From Pseudomonas parasichuanensis (GTDB taxonomy: Bacteria; Pseudomonadota; Gammaproteobacteria; Pseudomonadales; Pseudomonadaceae): DNA of 64,000 bases. The stretch is from positions 62,001 through 126,000 of the forward strand of contig NZ_BQHO01000012.1 in assembly GCF_021601385.1 (NCBI RefSeq), in the 5' to 3' direction. Both the position numbers and the translations under genes were made by a program. Below the pieces are notes generated by a model. The model did no database searches. It saw nothing but the letters and a program-made list of their open reading frames with translations, and was not told where the DNA came from. Position 1 is the stretch's first letter; every line of letters starts with the position of its first letter. Shown piece after piece: positions 38,493 through 48,674 of the stretch.

Positions 38493-38957
38493 TCAAACCA
38501 AAACCCGCGAACTCGCCACAACCACCACCGCCAGCCCAATCGCCAGATTGACCCCTACCATCCGCCGAATCCGCCCGAGAACCCCAGCCCCCGCCGCCCA
38601 ATCCTCAGCCTGCACCGCCGTGCGCAATTCAGGCAGCAGCAACGACTGAATTCGCATGAACAAGGCAAACATCACGATCCCGCCACCGATCATCACCTGA
38701 ACATACCGCGGCGCCGTCTCGAACCCGGCAAAGCGCAGGTGAATCATCCCCACCCCGCTGACAGCCAGCACCGCCACCGCCAGCCAGACCCATCTGAAGA
38801 ACCGCTGGAAAACCTCCACCCACAAACGCAGCCGCGCCGGCCCCTCCAGGGCTGCAACCGTGGCCGGGCGCAGGATCAGCCAGGCGAAGAACATGCCACC
38901 GACCCAGACCAGGGCGGCAAGGACATGCAAGGTGTAGGGCAGGGCAAAGGCGAGCAT
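38493..38957 (-). CDS. CopD-family integral membrane protein
   Basis: 154 aa from the ATG with GGAG six bases upstream; two earlier ATGs lack a ribosome site. Four membrane helices are visible, with His in the first (MLAFALPYTLHVLAALVWVGGMFFAWLI) and FFRWVWLAVAVLAVSGVGMIHL. This fits the CopD domain linked to copper or heme handling; the function is unproven. The stop abuts a GCCGAA microsatellite. Confidence 0.82.
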   Translation of the reverse strand: MLAFALPYTLHVLAALVWVGGMFFAWLILRPATVAALEGPARLRLWVEVFQRFFRWVWLAVAVLAVSGVGMIHLRFAGFETAPRYVQVMIGGGIVMFALFMRIQSLLLPELRTAVQAEDWAAGAGVLGRIRRMVGVNLAIGLAVVVVASSRVLV

Positions 38958-39055
38958 CCGGATCTCCATGCGGCACAAAGGGCAATAGCGGGGTATGATA
39001 GCCGGCCCATGCGAAACACTGAAAATATATCCAGCCCTCCGGGCGCCTGCAGACC

Positions 39056-41200
39056 ATGATCAGCAACGAACTCAAAGCCACCATCCAGGGCGCCTACTCG
39101 CGTTTCCTCGAAGCCAAAAGCCTCAAGCCACGCTATGGCCAGCGCCTGATGATTGCCGAAGTAGCCAAGGTGCTCGGCGATATCGCCTGCGACGACGAAG
39201 GGCGCCGTGCCGGCGAGCCCGCCGTGGTGGCGGTCGAGGCGGGTACCGGTACCGGCAAGACCGTCGCCTATGCCCTCGCCGCGATTCCGGCCGCCAAGGC
39301 CGCCGGCAAGCGCCTGGTGATCGCCACCGCGACCGTGGCGCTGCAGGAACAGATCGTGCTCAAGGACCTGCCCGACCTGATGCGCAACAGTGGGCTGAAC
39401 TTCAGCTTCGCCCTGGCCAAAGGCCGTGGCCGCTACCTGTGCCTGTCCAAACTCGACATCCTGCTGCAGGAAGGCCACGCCCAGTCGGCCACCGCCCAGC
39501 TGTTCGAGGAGGAAGGTTTTCACATCGAAGTCGACGAGCGCAGCCAGAAGCTGTTCAACAGCATGATCGAGAAGCTCGCCGGCAACCGTTGGGACGGCGA
39601 CCGCGACAGCTGGTCGGAAGCCGTCGAGGACCAGGATTGGGCACGCCTGACCACCGACCACAGCCAGTGCACCGGCCGGCATTGCCCGAACTTCCAGCAG
39701 TGCGTGTTCTACAAGGCGCGCGAAGGCATGGGCAAGGTCGATGTGATCGTCACCAACCACGACATGGTTCTCGCCGACCTCGCACTGGGCGGTGGCGCCG
39801 TACTGCCCGACCCGCGCGACACCATGTACGTGTTCGACGAAGGCCATCACCTGCCGGACAAGGCCATCGGCCATTTCGCCCACTATTCGCGCTTGCGCTC
39901 CACCGCCGACTGGCTGGAGCAGACCGCCAAGAACCTCACCAAGCTGCTGGCCCAGCACCCGCTGCCGGGCGACCTGGGGCGCTACATCGAGCAGGTGCCG
40001 GAGCTTGCCCGCGAGGTGCGTACCCAACAGCAGTTCATGTTCACCCTGTGCGAGCAGGTGGCCGACTTCCGCACCGGTGAAGACATGGAAGGCCGCGACC
40101 GCCCGCGCTACCGCTTCGAAGGCGGCGTGGTGCCCGAGCAGATCCGCGAAGTCGGCATCGAGCTGAAAAAAGGCTTCGCCCGCCTGAACGACCTGTTCAC
40201 CCGCCTGGCCGACCTGCTCAAGGAAGGCATGGATGGCGAGAACAACATCGGCATCGCCAGCCACCAGGCCGAGGAGTGGTATCCGCTGTTCGGCAGCCTG
40301 GTGACCCGTGCCCAGGGCAACTGGGAGCTGTGGACTGCGTTCACCGCCGAAGACCCGGAAGACAACCCGCCCATGGCACGTTGGTTGACCCTGGCCGAAA
40401 GTGGCGCGCTGTTCGATATCGAGGTCAACGCCAGCCCGATTCTCGCCGCCGAGATGCTGCGTAAAAGCCTGTGGAACGTCGCCTACGGCGCCCTGGTGAC
40501 GTCGGCGACGCTGACCGCGCTGGGCAAGTTCGATCGCTTCCGCATGCGCTCCGGGTTGCCGCGCGACGCGGTGCAGTGCGTGGTGCCCAGCCCGTTCGTG
40601 CATGGCGATGCCGGCCTGTTGCGGGTGCCCGACCTGGGCGCCGACCCACGCGATGCCACGGCGCACACCGCCTCGATCATCCGTGAACTGCCGAACATCG
40701 TCGAAGGTGCGCGGGGCGCACTGGTGCTGTTCTCGTCGCGTAAACAAATGCAGGACGTGTTCGATGGCCTCGACCGCGACTGGCGCAAGCTGGTGCTGAT
40801 CCAGGGCAACCTGTCCAAACAGGAAACCCTGAACAAGCACAAGGCGCGGGTCGACGACGGCCAGCACAGCGTACTGTTCGGCCTGGCCAGTTTCGCCGAG
40901 GGTGTCGACCTGCCGGGCGCCTATTGCGAGCACGTGGTGATCGCCAAGATCCCCTTTGCCGTGCCCGACGATCCGGTCGAAGCGGCCCTGGCCGAGTGGA
41001 TCGAGGCCCGTGGCGGCAACCCGTTCATGGAAATCGCCGTGCCCGATGCCTCGCTGCGCCTGATCCAGGCCTGCGGCCGGCTGCTGCGGACCGAACAGGA
41101 CCGCGGCGTCATCACCTTGCTCGACCGGCGCCTGGTCACCCAGCGCTACGGCAAGGCTATTCTCAATGCGCTGCCGCCATTCCGACGGGAAATCGGCTGA
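39056..41200 (+). CDS. dinG: ATP-dependent DNA helicase DinG
   Basis: 714 aa, an XPD-like superfamily 2 helicase. Walker A is EAGTGTGKT, motif Ia is IATATVALQEQ, the Fe-S cluster Cys are in GRYLCLSK and CTGRHCPNFQQCVF, the Walker B-type box is VFDEGHH, and C-terminal motifs include VLFSSRKQMQDVFDG, FGLASFAEGVDLPG and QACGRLLRTEQDRG. It unwinds 5'-3' and resolves R-loops and replication conflicts. I see no clear LexA site in the short upstream region. Confidence 0.95.
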   Translation: MISNELKATIQGAYSRFLEAKSLKPRYGQRLMIAEVAKVLGDIACDDEGRRAGEPAVVAVEAGTGTGKTVAYALAAIPAAKAAGKRLVIATATVALQEQIVLKDLPDLMRNSGLNFSFALAKGRGRYLCLSKLDILLQEGHAQSATAQLFEEEGFHIEVDERSQKLFNSMIEKLAGNRWDGDRDSWSEAVEDQDWARLTTDHSQCTGRHCPNFQQCVFYKAREGMGKVDVIVTNHDMVLADLALGGGAVLPDPRDTMYVFDEGHHLPDKAIGHFAHYSRLRSTADWLEQTAKNLTKLLAQHPLPGDLGRYIEQVPELAREVRTQQQFMFTLCEQVADFRTGEDMEGRDRPRYRFEGGVVPEQIREVGIELKKGFARLNDLFTRLADLLKEGMDGENNIGIASHQAEEWYPLFGSLVTRAQGNWELWTAFTAEDPEDNPPMARWLTLAESGALFDIEVNASPILAAEMLRKSLWNVAYGALVTSATLTALGKFDRFRMRSGLPRDAVQCVVPSPFVHGDAGLLRVPDLGADPRDATAHTASIIRELPNIVEGARGALVLFSSRKQMQDVFDGLDRDWRKLVLIQGNLSKQETLNKHKARVDDGQHSVLFGLASFAEGVDLPGAYCEHVVIAKIPFAVPDDPVEAALAEWIEARGGNPFMEIAVPDASLRLIQACGRLLRTEQDRGVITLLDRRLVTQRYGKAILNALPPFRREIG

Positions 41201-41280
41201 CTGCCGGAGCAAGACGCGTTGCCCGTTGTCCATACTCGATCGTGAGCCCATGACGGGCTCAGAAGGAGAGCCACCGCCCT

Positions 41281-43506
41281 ATGATCCGCCGTACCCTGCC
41301 TGTGATGTTCTCCCTGTTGTTCAGTACGCCGTTGCTGGCCGGGCAACAGACACTGTTCAGCTTCGTGCGCCCCGCCGCAGTGGTCAACGTGACCACCCAG
41401 GACGCTGCGATGCCACAGTACAACGCGGAGCAGACCGCTGAAGGCGAGGTGTTGCGGCGGGTGGTGTTCAATCCGGTGGCGCAGCCAACCTTGCGCCTGG
41501 CGCCGCCCAGTGGGGCCTGGGACTGGTCGGCCGGGCAGGCCCTGACACTGCGCCTGCAAAGCGGCATGGACTGGGCGCTGACCGTTGACGTGGTGGTGCA
41601 GAGCAGCGATGGGCGCACCCTCACCAGCCGCATCGACTTGCCGGCAGGGCCGGCTCAAACGATGATGATCCCCCTCAAGGCCAGCTCGCCGCTCAGCCAG
41701 GGCATGCGCGCCGGCCCGCCGATGCCATGGGCCCATGAAGGCCAGCGCCTGCTGCTGACCAGCAGTGCGGGGGAGGTCGACCTCAAGCAAGTCACCTCGG
41801 TCAGCCTGAGTATCCCCAGCCCCAAAGTGGCGCAGAGCCTGCTGATCGAGAAAGTCGGCCTGCAGGACGACGATCAGGCGTTCAAGGCTGCTTACAGCGA
41901 GCTGATCGACGGCTATGGCCAGTCCACCCGTGGGCGCTGGCCGGAGAAGATCGTCAGCGACGAGCAGCTCAAGGCTGCCGACAATCGCGAGCAGGCCCAG
42001 CTTAAAAGCTGGCTGGGCGAGCGCGACAAGCTCGGCCTGGACACCTATGGCGGCCTGCTGGCCGGGCCAGCCTTCGAGGCCAAGGGCTTTTTCCGTACGG
42101 AAAAACGCGACGGGCGCTGGTACCTGGTGACGCCTGACGGGCACCCGTTCTATTCCCTGGGCGTCAATGCCGTCGCCGCCGATGGTGGGCGCACTTACGT
42201 CGCCGGCCGTGAAGGCATGTTCAAGGCACTGCCGGCTGATGGCGATGCACTGGCGGCGTTCTATGGCGAGGGCAACAACGATGACGGCAACACCTCGTCC
42301 CAGGGGCGCCAGTTCAAGCAGGGGCGCTGGTTCGATTTCTATGCGGCCAACCTCCAGCGCACCTACGGCAAGCCGTGCCCGGCGACGGCCGAGCCTGCCT
42401 GCCCACCCCTGGCTCTGGACCTGACGCGCTGGCAGGCACACACCCTCGACCGCCTGCAGGCCTGGGGCTTCAATACCTTGGGCAACTGGAGCGATCCAGG
42501 CTTTGCCCAGGCCAAGCGCATGCCGTACACGCTGCCACTGTCGATCGTCGGCGATTACGCCAGTATCAGCACCGGCATGGACTGGTGGGGGCGCATGCCT
42601 GACCCGTTCGACCCGCGTTTCGCCATGGCCACCGAGCGTGCCGTGGCCATCGCTGCCCGTGACCACCGTGACGACCCTTGGCTGATCGGCTACTTCGCCG
42701 ACAACGAACTGGCCTGGGCCGCGCCGGGCGATGACCCCAAGGCCCGCTATGGGTTGGCCTACGGCACCCTGCGCCTGACCACCGATGTGCCGGCCAAGCG
42801 CGCGTTCCTCAAGCAGCTGCGCGACAAGTACCGCAACCAGGAAGGGCTGTCGAAAGCCTGGGGCATCGAGCTGAAGGCCTGGGAACTGATGGAAGACCCC
42901 GGCTTCGAGGCGCCGCTGCCTGACCCGGCGCATCCGGAAATCGAGCGCGACTACCAGTACTTCCAGCAGGTGTTCGCCCAGACCTACTTCAAGACCCTCT
43001 CGGATTCGCTGAAATGGCATGCCCCCAATCACCTGCTGCTGGGGGGGCGCTTCGCCGTGAGCACGCCGGAAGCGGTCAAGGCCTGCGCCGAGTTTTGCGA
43101 CGTGCTGAGCTTCAACTTCTATACCCTCAAGCCCGAGGACGGTTATGACTTCGCCAGGCTGGCCGAGCTGGACAAGCCGGTGTTGGTTTCGGAGTTCCAG
43201 TTCGGCTCCCGCGACCGTGGCCCATTCTGGCCCGGCCCGTTGGAAGTGGCCCGCGAGGAAGACCGTGGCCCGGCCTACGGCAACTTCCTCAAGGCGGCCC
43301 TGGCCCAGCCGATGATCGTCGGCGCCCATTGGTTCCAGTACCTCGACCAACCGGCCAGCGGGCGGCTGCTGGATGGCGAAAACGGCCATCTGGGGCTGGT
43401 GGCCATCACTGATGTGGCCTATCCGGGGTTTGTCGAAGCGGTGCGCCGCAGCAACCTGCAAGCCGTTGGTCAGTTGCGCAAGACCCTCGACAAACCCGCG
43501 CAGTGA
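41281..43506 (+). CDS. Exported glycoside hydrolase, GH50/GH42-like (agarase-type)
   Basis: 741 aa. A Sec signal (about 1-20, ending LLAG) precedes a beta-sandwich-like region (about 25-190), then a clan GH-A barrel. Acid/base Glu476 lies in YFADNELAW and nucleophile Glu638 in VLVSEFQFGSRDRG, both in the expected sites. Other landmarks are GRWYLVTPDGHPFYSLGVNAV, LQAWGFNTLGNWSD and HWFQYLDQPASGR. Annotation as beta-agarase is usual; in a soil pseudomonad the real substrate may be a plant, algal or self-made exopolysaccharide. There is no transporter or sugar cluster around it. Confidence 0.82.
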   Translation: MIRRTLPVMFSLLFSTPLLAGQQTLFSFVRPAAVVNVTTQDAAMPQYNAEQTAEGEVLRRVVFNPVAQPTLRLAPPSGAWDWSAGQALTLRLQSGMDWALTVDVVVQSSDGRTLTSRIDLPAGPAQTMMIPLKASSPLSQGMRAGPPMPWAHEGQRLLLTSSAGEVDLKQVTSVSLSIPSPKVAQSLLIEKVGLQDDDQAFKAAYSELIDGYGQSTRGRWPEKIVSDEQLKAADNREQAQLKSWLGERDKLGLDTYGGLLAGPAFEAKGFFRTEKRDGRWYLVTPDGHPFYSLGVNAVAADGGRTYVAGREGMFKALPADGDALAAFYGEGNNDDGNTSSQGRQFKQGRWFDFYAANLQRTYGKPCPATAEPACPPLALDLTRWQAHTLDRLQAWGFNTLGNWSDPGFAQAKRMPYTLPLSIVGDYASISTGMDWWGRMPDPFDPRFAMATERAVAIAARDHRDDPWLIGYFADNELAWAAPGDDPKARYGLAYGTLRLTTDVPAKRAFLKQLRDKYRNQEGLSKAWGIELKAWELMEDPGFEAPLPDPAHPEIERDYQYFQQVFAQTYFKTLSDSLKWHAPNHLLLGGRFAVSTPEAVKACAEFCDVLSFNFYTLKPEDGYDFARLAELDKPVLVSEFQFGSRDRGPFWPGPLEVAREEDRGPAYGNFLKAALAQPMIVGAHWFQYLDQPASGRLLDGENGHLGLVAITDVAYPGFVEAVRRSNLQAVGQLRKTLDKPAQ

Positions 43507-43630
43507 CTGCCCTGCGCCCCTCGAATATCGGTTTTACCTTGCGACCACCCAGCCACATTCAGTAGGCAAAAGGGCCAACTACTGAAACAATGCACGCCTT
43601 TTTCGGCAAGGTCGTACGGAGAACAGGCGG

Positions 43631-44776
43631 GTGCAGATTCAGGGCCACTATGAGCTGAAGTTCGAGGCGGTGCGTGAAGCCTTCGCCGCGTTGTTCGAGG
43701 ATCCCCAGGAGCGCGGTGCGGCGTTGTGCATCCAGGTCGGCGGCGAGACCGTGGTCGACCTGTGGGCCGGCAGTGCCGACAAGGATGGGCGCGAGGCCTG
43801 GCACAGCGACACCATCGCCAACCTGTTTTCCTGCACCAAGACATTTACCGCCGTCACGGCCCTGCAACTGGTGGGCGAGGGCAAGCTGGCGCTGGATGTA
43901 CCGGTCGCACGCTACTGGCCGGAGTTTGCCCAGGCCGGTAAAGAGCAGGTCACCTTGCGCCAGCTGCTCAGCCACCGCGCAGGCCTGCCGGCCATTCGTG
44001 AGCTGTTGCCGGCCGAAGCCCTGTACGACTGGCAGGCAATGGTCGACGCGCTGGCCGCCGAGGCCCCCTGGTGGACCCCAGGCACCGAGCATGGCTATGC
44101 CGCGATCACCTATGGCTGGCTGATCGGTGAGCTGATCCGCCGCGCCGATGGCCGTGGGCCGGGCGAGTCGATTGTTGCGCGCACCGCCAGGCCGCTGGGC
44201 CTGGATTTCCATGTGGGCCTGGCGGATGAAGAATTTCACCGCGTGGCGCACATCGCCCGCGGCAAGGGCAACCCGGGGGATGCTGCGGCCCAGCGCCTGC
44301 TGCAGGTGACCCTGCGCGAGCCCGAAGCACTGTCGACCCGCGCCTTCACCAACCCGCCGGCGATCCTCACCAGCACCAACAAGCCTGAATGGCGGCGCAT
44401 GCAGCAACCGGCGGCCAATGGCCACGGCAACGCACGCAGCCTGGCGGGCTTCTACGCCGGCCTGCTCGACGGCAGCCTGCTCGAGTCCGAGCTGCTCGAC
44501 GAGCTGACCCGCGAACACAGCCTCGGCCAGGACCGTACCCTGCTGACCCAGACCCGCTTTGGCCTGGGCTGCATGCTTGATCAGCCCCAGGTGGCCAACG
44601 CCACCTTCGGCCTTGGTGCCCGGGCATTCGGGCATCCGGGCGCAGGCGGCTCGGTTGGCTTTGCCGACCCCGAACACGACGTGGCCTTCGGCTTCGTGAC
44701 CAACACGCTGGGCCCGTACGTGCTGATGGACCCGCGCGCGCAAAAACTGGTGCGTGTGCTTGCCGGCTGCCTTTGA
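43631..44776 (+). CDS. Class VIII (beta-lactamase-fold) serine hydrolase/esterase
   Basis: 381 aa, GTG start, EstB-like. The SxxK motif is SCTK (Ser67, Lys70), with a tyrosine motif in HGYAAITYGWLIGELIRR and HPGAGGSVGFADPEHDVAFGFVTN near the C-terminus in place of KTG. There is no signal peptide, so the enzyme is cytosolic. It probably hydrolyses esters of short acids rather than beta-lactams. Confidence 0.87.
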   Translation: MQIQGHYELKFEAVREAFAALFEDPQERGAALCIQVGGETVVDLWAGSADKDGREAWHSDTIANLFSCTKTFTAVTALQLVGEGKLALDVPVARYWPEFAQAGKEQVTLRQLLSHRAGLPAIRELLPAEALYDWQAMVDALAAEAPWWTPGTEHGYAAITYGWLIGELIRRADGRGPGESIVARTARPLGLDFHVGLADEEFHRVAHIARGKGNPGDAAAQRLLQVTLREPEALSTRAFTNPPAILTSTNKPEWRRMQQPAANGHGNARSLAGFYAGLLDGSLLESELLDELTREHSLGQDRTLLTQTRFGLGCMLDQPQVANATFGLGARAFGHPGAGGSVGFADPEHDVAFGFVTNTLGPYVLMDPRAQKLVRVLAGCL

Positions 44777-44875
44777 TCGGGTGGCGCGGGTATTGCCTTG
44801 CCCCTTTGACTATCCTCAGTGCCAACGCCTGAAAGGTGTGGGTAGAATTTCTTTCAATTTCATGGTGTATCGCTG

Positions 44876-45856
44876 ATGTCTTCACATAAAACCTTAGCAC
44901 TCGCCCTGTGCCTGACCATGACTGGCTGCGCCAGCCACTCGCAGGACAGTTCGAAAGACAGCGGTTCGAGCTGGTGGCCCTTCGGCTCGGATAAAGTCGC
45001 CGACAAGGAAGTGAAAGCGGCCGTGACCGAAAGCGTCGCCAAGGCTGATGCCAAGTCCGAGAGCGGCAGCCGCTGGTGGTGGCCATTCGGGGGCGACGAG
45101 AAAGCCACGCAAGCTGCAGCCGTGCCCAAGATCGACCAGAAGGCCACGCAGGCCTGGCTCGACCAGTACGAACCCAAGGTGCGCGAAGCCATCAAGGGCA
45201 GCAAGTTCGAGTTGGAGCGCCGCGAAGACGTGCTGGCGGTGACCATCCCGGTGGATGGTTCCTACAATCCGGACCGTCCCAACATGTTGCTGCCGATGAC
45301 CCTGAGCCCGATCACCCAGGTTGCCAAGGCCATCGAAACCGACAGCAAGACCGCCATCCTCATCCTCGGCCATGGCGACAGCAGTGGTGCCACTGCCGCT
45401 ACCCAGAAGCTGAGCCTCGAGCGTGCCGCTTCGGTGTCGGCGATTTTCCGTCTCAGCGGCCTGCAGCGTGATCGCCTGATGCTCAAAGGCATGGGTTCGG
45501 TCATGCCGCGTGCCGCCAACGACAGCGCCCCGGGCCGTGCCCTGAACCGTCGCGTCGAATTGCTGCTGACGCCAAAGGACACCATGGTTGCCCTGTTGGC
45601 CAAGTACCAGCAGGCAGCGCCTGCGCCAGCCGCAGCGCCGATGGTTGCCGTGCAGGACACCAAGGCGCCGGCAGCCAAGGCCGCAGCCGCCAAACCGGCC
45701 GCCAAGCCTGCAGCGAAAAAACCAGCCGCCAAAGCCAAGGCTCCGGCCAAGGCCACCACGGCTGCGAAAAAGAAAGCCGCTCCGGCCAAACCTGCCGCGA
45801 AGAAGGCCAGCACCGACAAGAAAGTCGCCGCCAACAGCCCTGCGAAGACCAACTGA
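44876..45856 (+). CDS. OmpA-family lipoprotein with Ala/Lys/Pro-rich histone-H1-like tail
   Basis: 326 aa. The N-terminus ends in TMTGC, a slightly atypical lipobox. Two SxWW(W)PFG motifs ([19 protein letters not shown]) follow. The OmpA-like domain (about 95-235) has [18 protein letters not shown]-type spacing, [25 protein letters not shown] and RALNRRVEL. The last 75 residues are low-complexity [20 protein letters not shown] sequence, like AlgP/AlgR3 and histone H1 tails. A polycationic tail on an envelope protein is unusual; it may bind anionic cell-wall polymer or LPS. pdxH starts 19 bases later. Confidence 0.85.
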   Translation: MSSHKTLALALCLTMTGCASHSQDSSKDSGSSWWPFGSDKVADKEVKAAVTESVAKADAKSESGSRWWWPFGGDEKATQAAAVPKIDQKATQAWLDQYEPKVREAIKGSKFELERREDVLAVTIPVDGSYNPDRPNMLLPMTLSPITQVAKAIETDSKTAILILGHGDSSGATAATQKLSLERAASVSAIFRLSGLQRDRLMLKGMGSVMPRAANDSAPGRALNRRVELLLTPKDTMVALLAKYQQAAPAPAAAPMVAVQDTKAPAAKAAAAKPAAKPAAKKPAAKAKAPAKATTAAKKKAAPAKPAAKKASTDKKVAANSPAKTN

Positions 45857-45875
45857 TCGTCAAGGAAACGCAGCC

Positions 45876-46523
45876 ATGACCCAATCCCTGGCCGATATGC
45901 GCCGCGACTACACCCGTGATGGCCTGGCCGAAGCCCAGGCGCCGGGTGAGCCGTTCGCGCTGTTCCACCAATGGTTCGCCGACGCGGTGAAAACCGAGCA
46001 GCTGCCGGTGGAAGCCAATGCCATGACCCTGGCCACTGTCGATGCCGACGGTCGCCCGCATTGCCGGGTGCTGCTGCTCAAGGCCCTGGATGCGCAAGGT
46101 TTCACCTTCTTCACCAACTACGAAAGCGCCAAGGGCCAGCACATCGCGGCCAGGCCGTTTGCGGCGATGACCTTCTTCTGGCCGGCGCTGGAGCGCCAGG
46201 TGCGGATCGAGGGGCGGGTGGAAAAGGTCACGGCCAAGGAGTCGGACGACTACTTCCAGGTGCGCCCGCTGGGCAGCCGCCTGGGGGCCTGGGCGTCACC
46301 ACAAAGCCGGGTGATCGCTGACCGCGAGGAGCTGGAGGGGCTGGTCAAGGCCACCGAGGCGCGCTTCAGCGACACGCAGCCCCATTGCCCTGAACACTGG
46401 GGCGGTTATCGCTTGCTGCCGGAGCGCATCGAGTTCTGGCAGGGCCGCGCCAGCCGGTTGCATGATCGCCTGAACTATCGGCTGGTGGATGGCCAGTGGC
46501 AGCGTGAGCGCCTGGCACCCTAA
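45876..46523 (+). CDS. pdxH: Pyridoxamine/pyridoxine 5'-phosphate oxidase
   Basis: 215 aa, the standard length. FMN-binding motifs are [42 protein letters not shown] and [15 protein letters not shown], with the C-terminal signature [20 protein letters not shown]. It makes pyridoxal 5'-phosphate. It overlaps the end of the convergent small gene by four bases. Confidence 0.96.
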   Translation: MTQSLADMRRDYTRDGLAEAQAPGEPFALFHQWFADAVKTEQLPVEANAMTLATVDADGRPHCRVLLLKALDAQGFTFFTNYESAKGQHIAARPFAAMTFFWPALERQVRIEGRVEKVTAKESDDYFQVRPLGSRLGAWASPQSRVIADREELEGLVKATEARFSDTQPHCPEHWGGYRLLPERIEFWQGRASRLHDRLNYRLVDGQWQRERLAP

Positions 46524-46753
46524 CCCTTGAACGCGGCGGCCTCGCGCTCCAGCCAGGCCGCCAGCGCTTTGCGCTTGATCTTTTCTGCCCGCGCCCGCTC
46601 CAGCAACTGGAGCATGAATGCCCGCTTCGCCGGGTCTTCCCCCGCCAGTGACATGGCCAGGTCGCGGTCCATCCAACGCCTCATGCGCACATACAGCCAG
46701 CCGTGGAAGTACAGGCCGGCGACAGTCGTCACCACGACGATGAAGTAATCCAT
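46520..46753 (-). CDS. Small membrane-anchored protein
   Basis: 77 aa from [13 protein letters not shown], with AAGGATAG upstream. One N-terminal membrane helix is followed by a basic, helical cytoplasmic part ([55 protein letters not shown]). No family is recognised. It is convergent with pdxH. Confidence 0.7.
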   Translation of the reverse strand: MDYFIVVVTTVAGLYFHGWLYVRMRRWMDRDLAMSLAGEDPAKRAFMLQLLERARAEKIKRKALAAWLEREAAAFKG

Positions 46754-46902
46754 GGCTATCCTTGGTCCAACCTGAGTGCCCGTTGCACAGCCGGTGGTGG
46801 CTGTACCTGAGCTGAATGGGAACAAATTTATAACGTTTGCGCCGTGACACCTGTCAAGGCGAGGCGTCTAATGAGCACCTGAAACTTTTGGAGATTGTCC
46901 TC

Positions 46903-47367
46903 ATGCGTAAATCCGTTTTGCTGGTGGCGAGCTTCACCACCATGGCGTTGTTGCTGGGCGGCTGCCAGTCGTCGCTGACCGGTGACAGCTACTCCCGTGA
47001 TGAGGCCCGCCGCGTGCAGACCGTGCGCATGGGCACCATCGAATCGCTGCGCCCGGTGAAGATCGAAGGCACCAAGACGCCAATCGGTGGCGGTGCTGGC
47101 GCCATTGTCGGTGGGGTTGCCGGCAGCGCCGTTGGCGGTGGCCGTGGCAGCATCGTTGCCGCGGTGATTGGCGCCGTGGCCGGTGGCCTGGCCGGCTCCG
47201 CCGCCGAAGAAGGCCTGACCCGCACCCAGGGCGTCGAGATCACCGTGCGTGAAGACGATGGCAGCATGCGCGCCTATGTGCAGCAAGTGCAGCAGAACGA
47301 AATCTTCCGCGTTGGCGAGCGTGTGCGCATCATGACTGTCGATGGCACCAGCCGCGTCACTCACTGA
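46903..47367 (+). CDS. Glycine-zipper outer-membrane lipoprotein, SlyB-like
   Basis: 154 aa. The lipobox LLGGC follows a short signal. Residues about 60-105 form a glycine-zipper 2TM segment (GGGAGAIVGGVAGSAVGGGRGSIVAAVIGAVAGGLAGSAAEEG) and the C-terminus (GVEITVREDDGSMRAYVQQ ... VGERVRIMTVDGTSRVTH) is the typical SlyB/Pcp end. SlyB protects the outer membrane under stress in E. coli. The start is chosen by the TTGGAGA site upstream. Confidence 0.88.
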   Translation: MRKSVLLVASFTTMALLLGGCQSSLTGDSYSRDEARRVQTVRMGTIESLRPVKIEGTKTPIGGGAGAIVGGVAGSAVGGGRGSIVAAVIGAVAGGLAGSAAEEGLTRTQGVEITVREDDGSMRAYVQQVQQNEIFRVGERVRIMTVDGTSRVTH

Positions 47368-47373
47368 TCGCAA

Positions 47374-47423
47374 GGCAAAAAGAAACCCCGACACGGCTTT
47401 GCCGGTCGGGGTTTCTTTTTGCC
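47374..47423. terminator. Bidirectional intrinsic terminator
   Basis: A perfect 19-bp stem (47374-47392 with 47405-47423) has a 12-base loop that can itself pair. T-runs on both strands serve the slyB-like gene and nhaA. Confidence 0.93.
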
Positions 47424-47431
47424 TGCTGGAT

Positions 47432-48607
47432 TCAGCGGACAGCGGCTTTGCGGCTTGCCATGGCAGTGATCAGGTAGCCGACCACGGCGGCGAAGAACGA
47501 GCCGGTGAGGATGCCCATGCGGTCCATGCCCGCATAGTCGCTGCTACCCGGTATGAAGGCCAGGGAGCCGACGAACAGGCTCATGGTGAAACCAATCCCG
47601 CAGAGGATCGCCACCCCGAGCACCTGGCCCCAGTTGGCCTCGGCCGGCAGCGCGGCCAGGCGCAGCTTGACGGCAATCCAGGTCAGGCCGAACACCCCGA
47701 CGGTCTTGCCGGCCAGCAGGCCGAGCGCGATGCCCATGGGCACCGGGTGGGTGAAGCTTTCCAGGGTGACACCGGCCAGCGAAACCCCGGCATTGGCGAA
47801 GGCGAACAGCGGCAGGATGGCGTAGGCGACCCAGGGGTGCAGCGCGTGTTCCAGGCTCAGCAGCGGCGAGGTTTCGGCGTGCTTGGTACGCAGCGGGATG
47901 CACAGGGCCAGGGCTACGCCGGCAAGCGTGGCGTGCACACCGCTCTTGAGCACGCAGACCCAGAGGACCAGGCCGATCACCAGGTAAGGGCCCAGCTTGA
48001 CCACCCCCAGCCGATTCATGGCGAGCAACGCGATCAGGCAGGCGCCGGCCAGCATCAGCGACAGGCTGGACAGGGTGCCGGAGTAGAACAGGGCGATGAC
48101 GATGATCGCGCCCAGGTCGTCAATGATCGCCAGGGTCATCAGGAACAGCTTCAGCGACACCGGCACACGCTTGCCCAGCAGCGCGAGCACGCCCAGTGCA
48201 AAGGCGATGTCGGTGGCGGTAGGGATCGCCCAACCGGCCACGGCGGCCGGGTTGTCGCGGTTGATGAACCAGTAGATCAGCGCCGGCACCACCATGCCGC
48301 CGATGGCGGCAGTGGCGGGCAGGATGACCTGGGAAGGCTTGGACAGATGACCGTCGACCACCTCGCGCTTGACCTCAAGGCCAATGAGCAGGAAGAACAG
48401 CGCCATCAGGCCGTCGTTGATCCACAGCAGCAGTGGCTTGGCGATCTCGAGGGCGCCGACCTGCACGGCTACCGGGACTTCGAGCAGGCCGTTGTACAGG
48501 TAGGAAAGCGGCGAATTGTTGATGATCAGGGCCAGCACGGCGGCGGCGATCAGCAGCAGGCCGCTGGCGGCTTCCAATTGGAAGAAACGAGCGAAGAGGC
48601 TACGCAC
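47432..48607 (-). CDS. nhaA: Na+/H+ antiporter NhaA
   Basis: 391 aa from a GTG preceded by GGAGAG; a further in-frame GTG at 48649 would give 405 aa. Twelve helices are expected. Key acidic residues are present in [17 protein letters not shown] and [19 protein letters not shown], the NhaA transport site. It exports Na+ for pH and salt homeostasis. A 9-bp inverted repeat lies upstream (48675-48699). Confidence 0.93.
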   Translation of the reverse strand: MRSLFARFFQLEAASGLLLIAAAVLALIINNSPLSYLYNGLLEVPVAVQVGALEIAKPLLLWINDGLMALFFLLIGLEVKREVVDGHLSKPSQVILPATAAIGGMVVPALIYWFINRDNPAAVAGWAIPTATDIAFALGVLALLGKRVPVSLKLFLMTLAIIDDLGAIIVIALFYSGTLSSLSLMLAGACLIALLAMNRLGVVKLGPYLVIGLVLWVCVLKSGVHATLAGVALALCIPLRTKHAETSPLLSLEHALHPWVAYAILPLFAFANAGVSLAGVTLESFTHPVPMGIALGLLAGKTVGVFGLTWIAVKLRLAALPAEANWGQVLGVAILCGIGFTMSLFVGSLAFIPGSSDYAGMDRMGILTGSFFAAVVGYLITAMASRKAAVR

Positions 48608-48674
48608 GGGTGAGGGCTCTCCAATAGCTGGATTGAAACGGGCGTACACCCTAGCGTGTAGGGATATGCTTTAA

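Noticed and set aside
38876-41251. 791-residue minus-strand open frame
   Set aside because: It is antisense to dinG, with no recognisable motif and mirror-frame composition.
41146-43461. 771-residue minus-strand open frame
   Set aside because: It is antisense to the glycosidase gene; no start site or domain is visible.
43631-44776. Class C beta-lactamase
   Set aside because: It has no signal peptide and no KTG motif; it fits class VIII esterases better.
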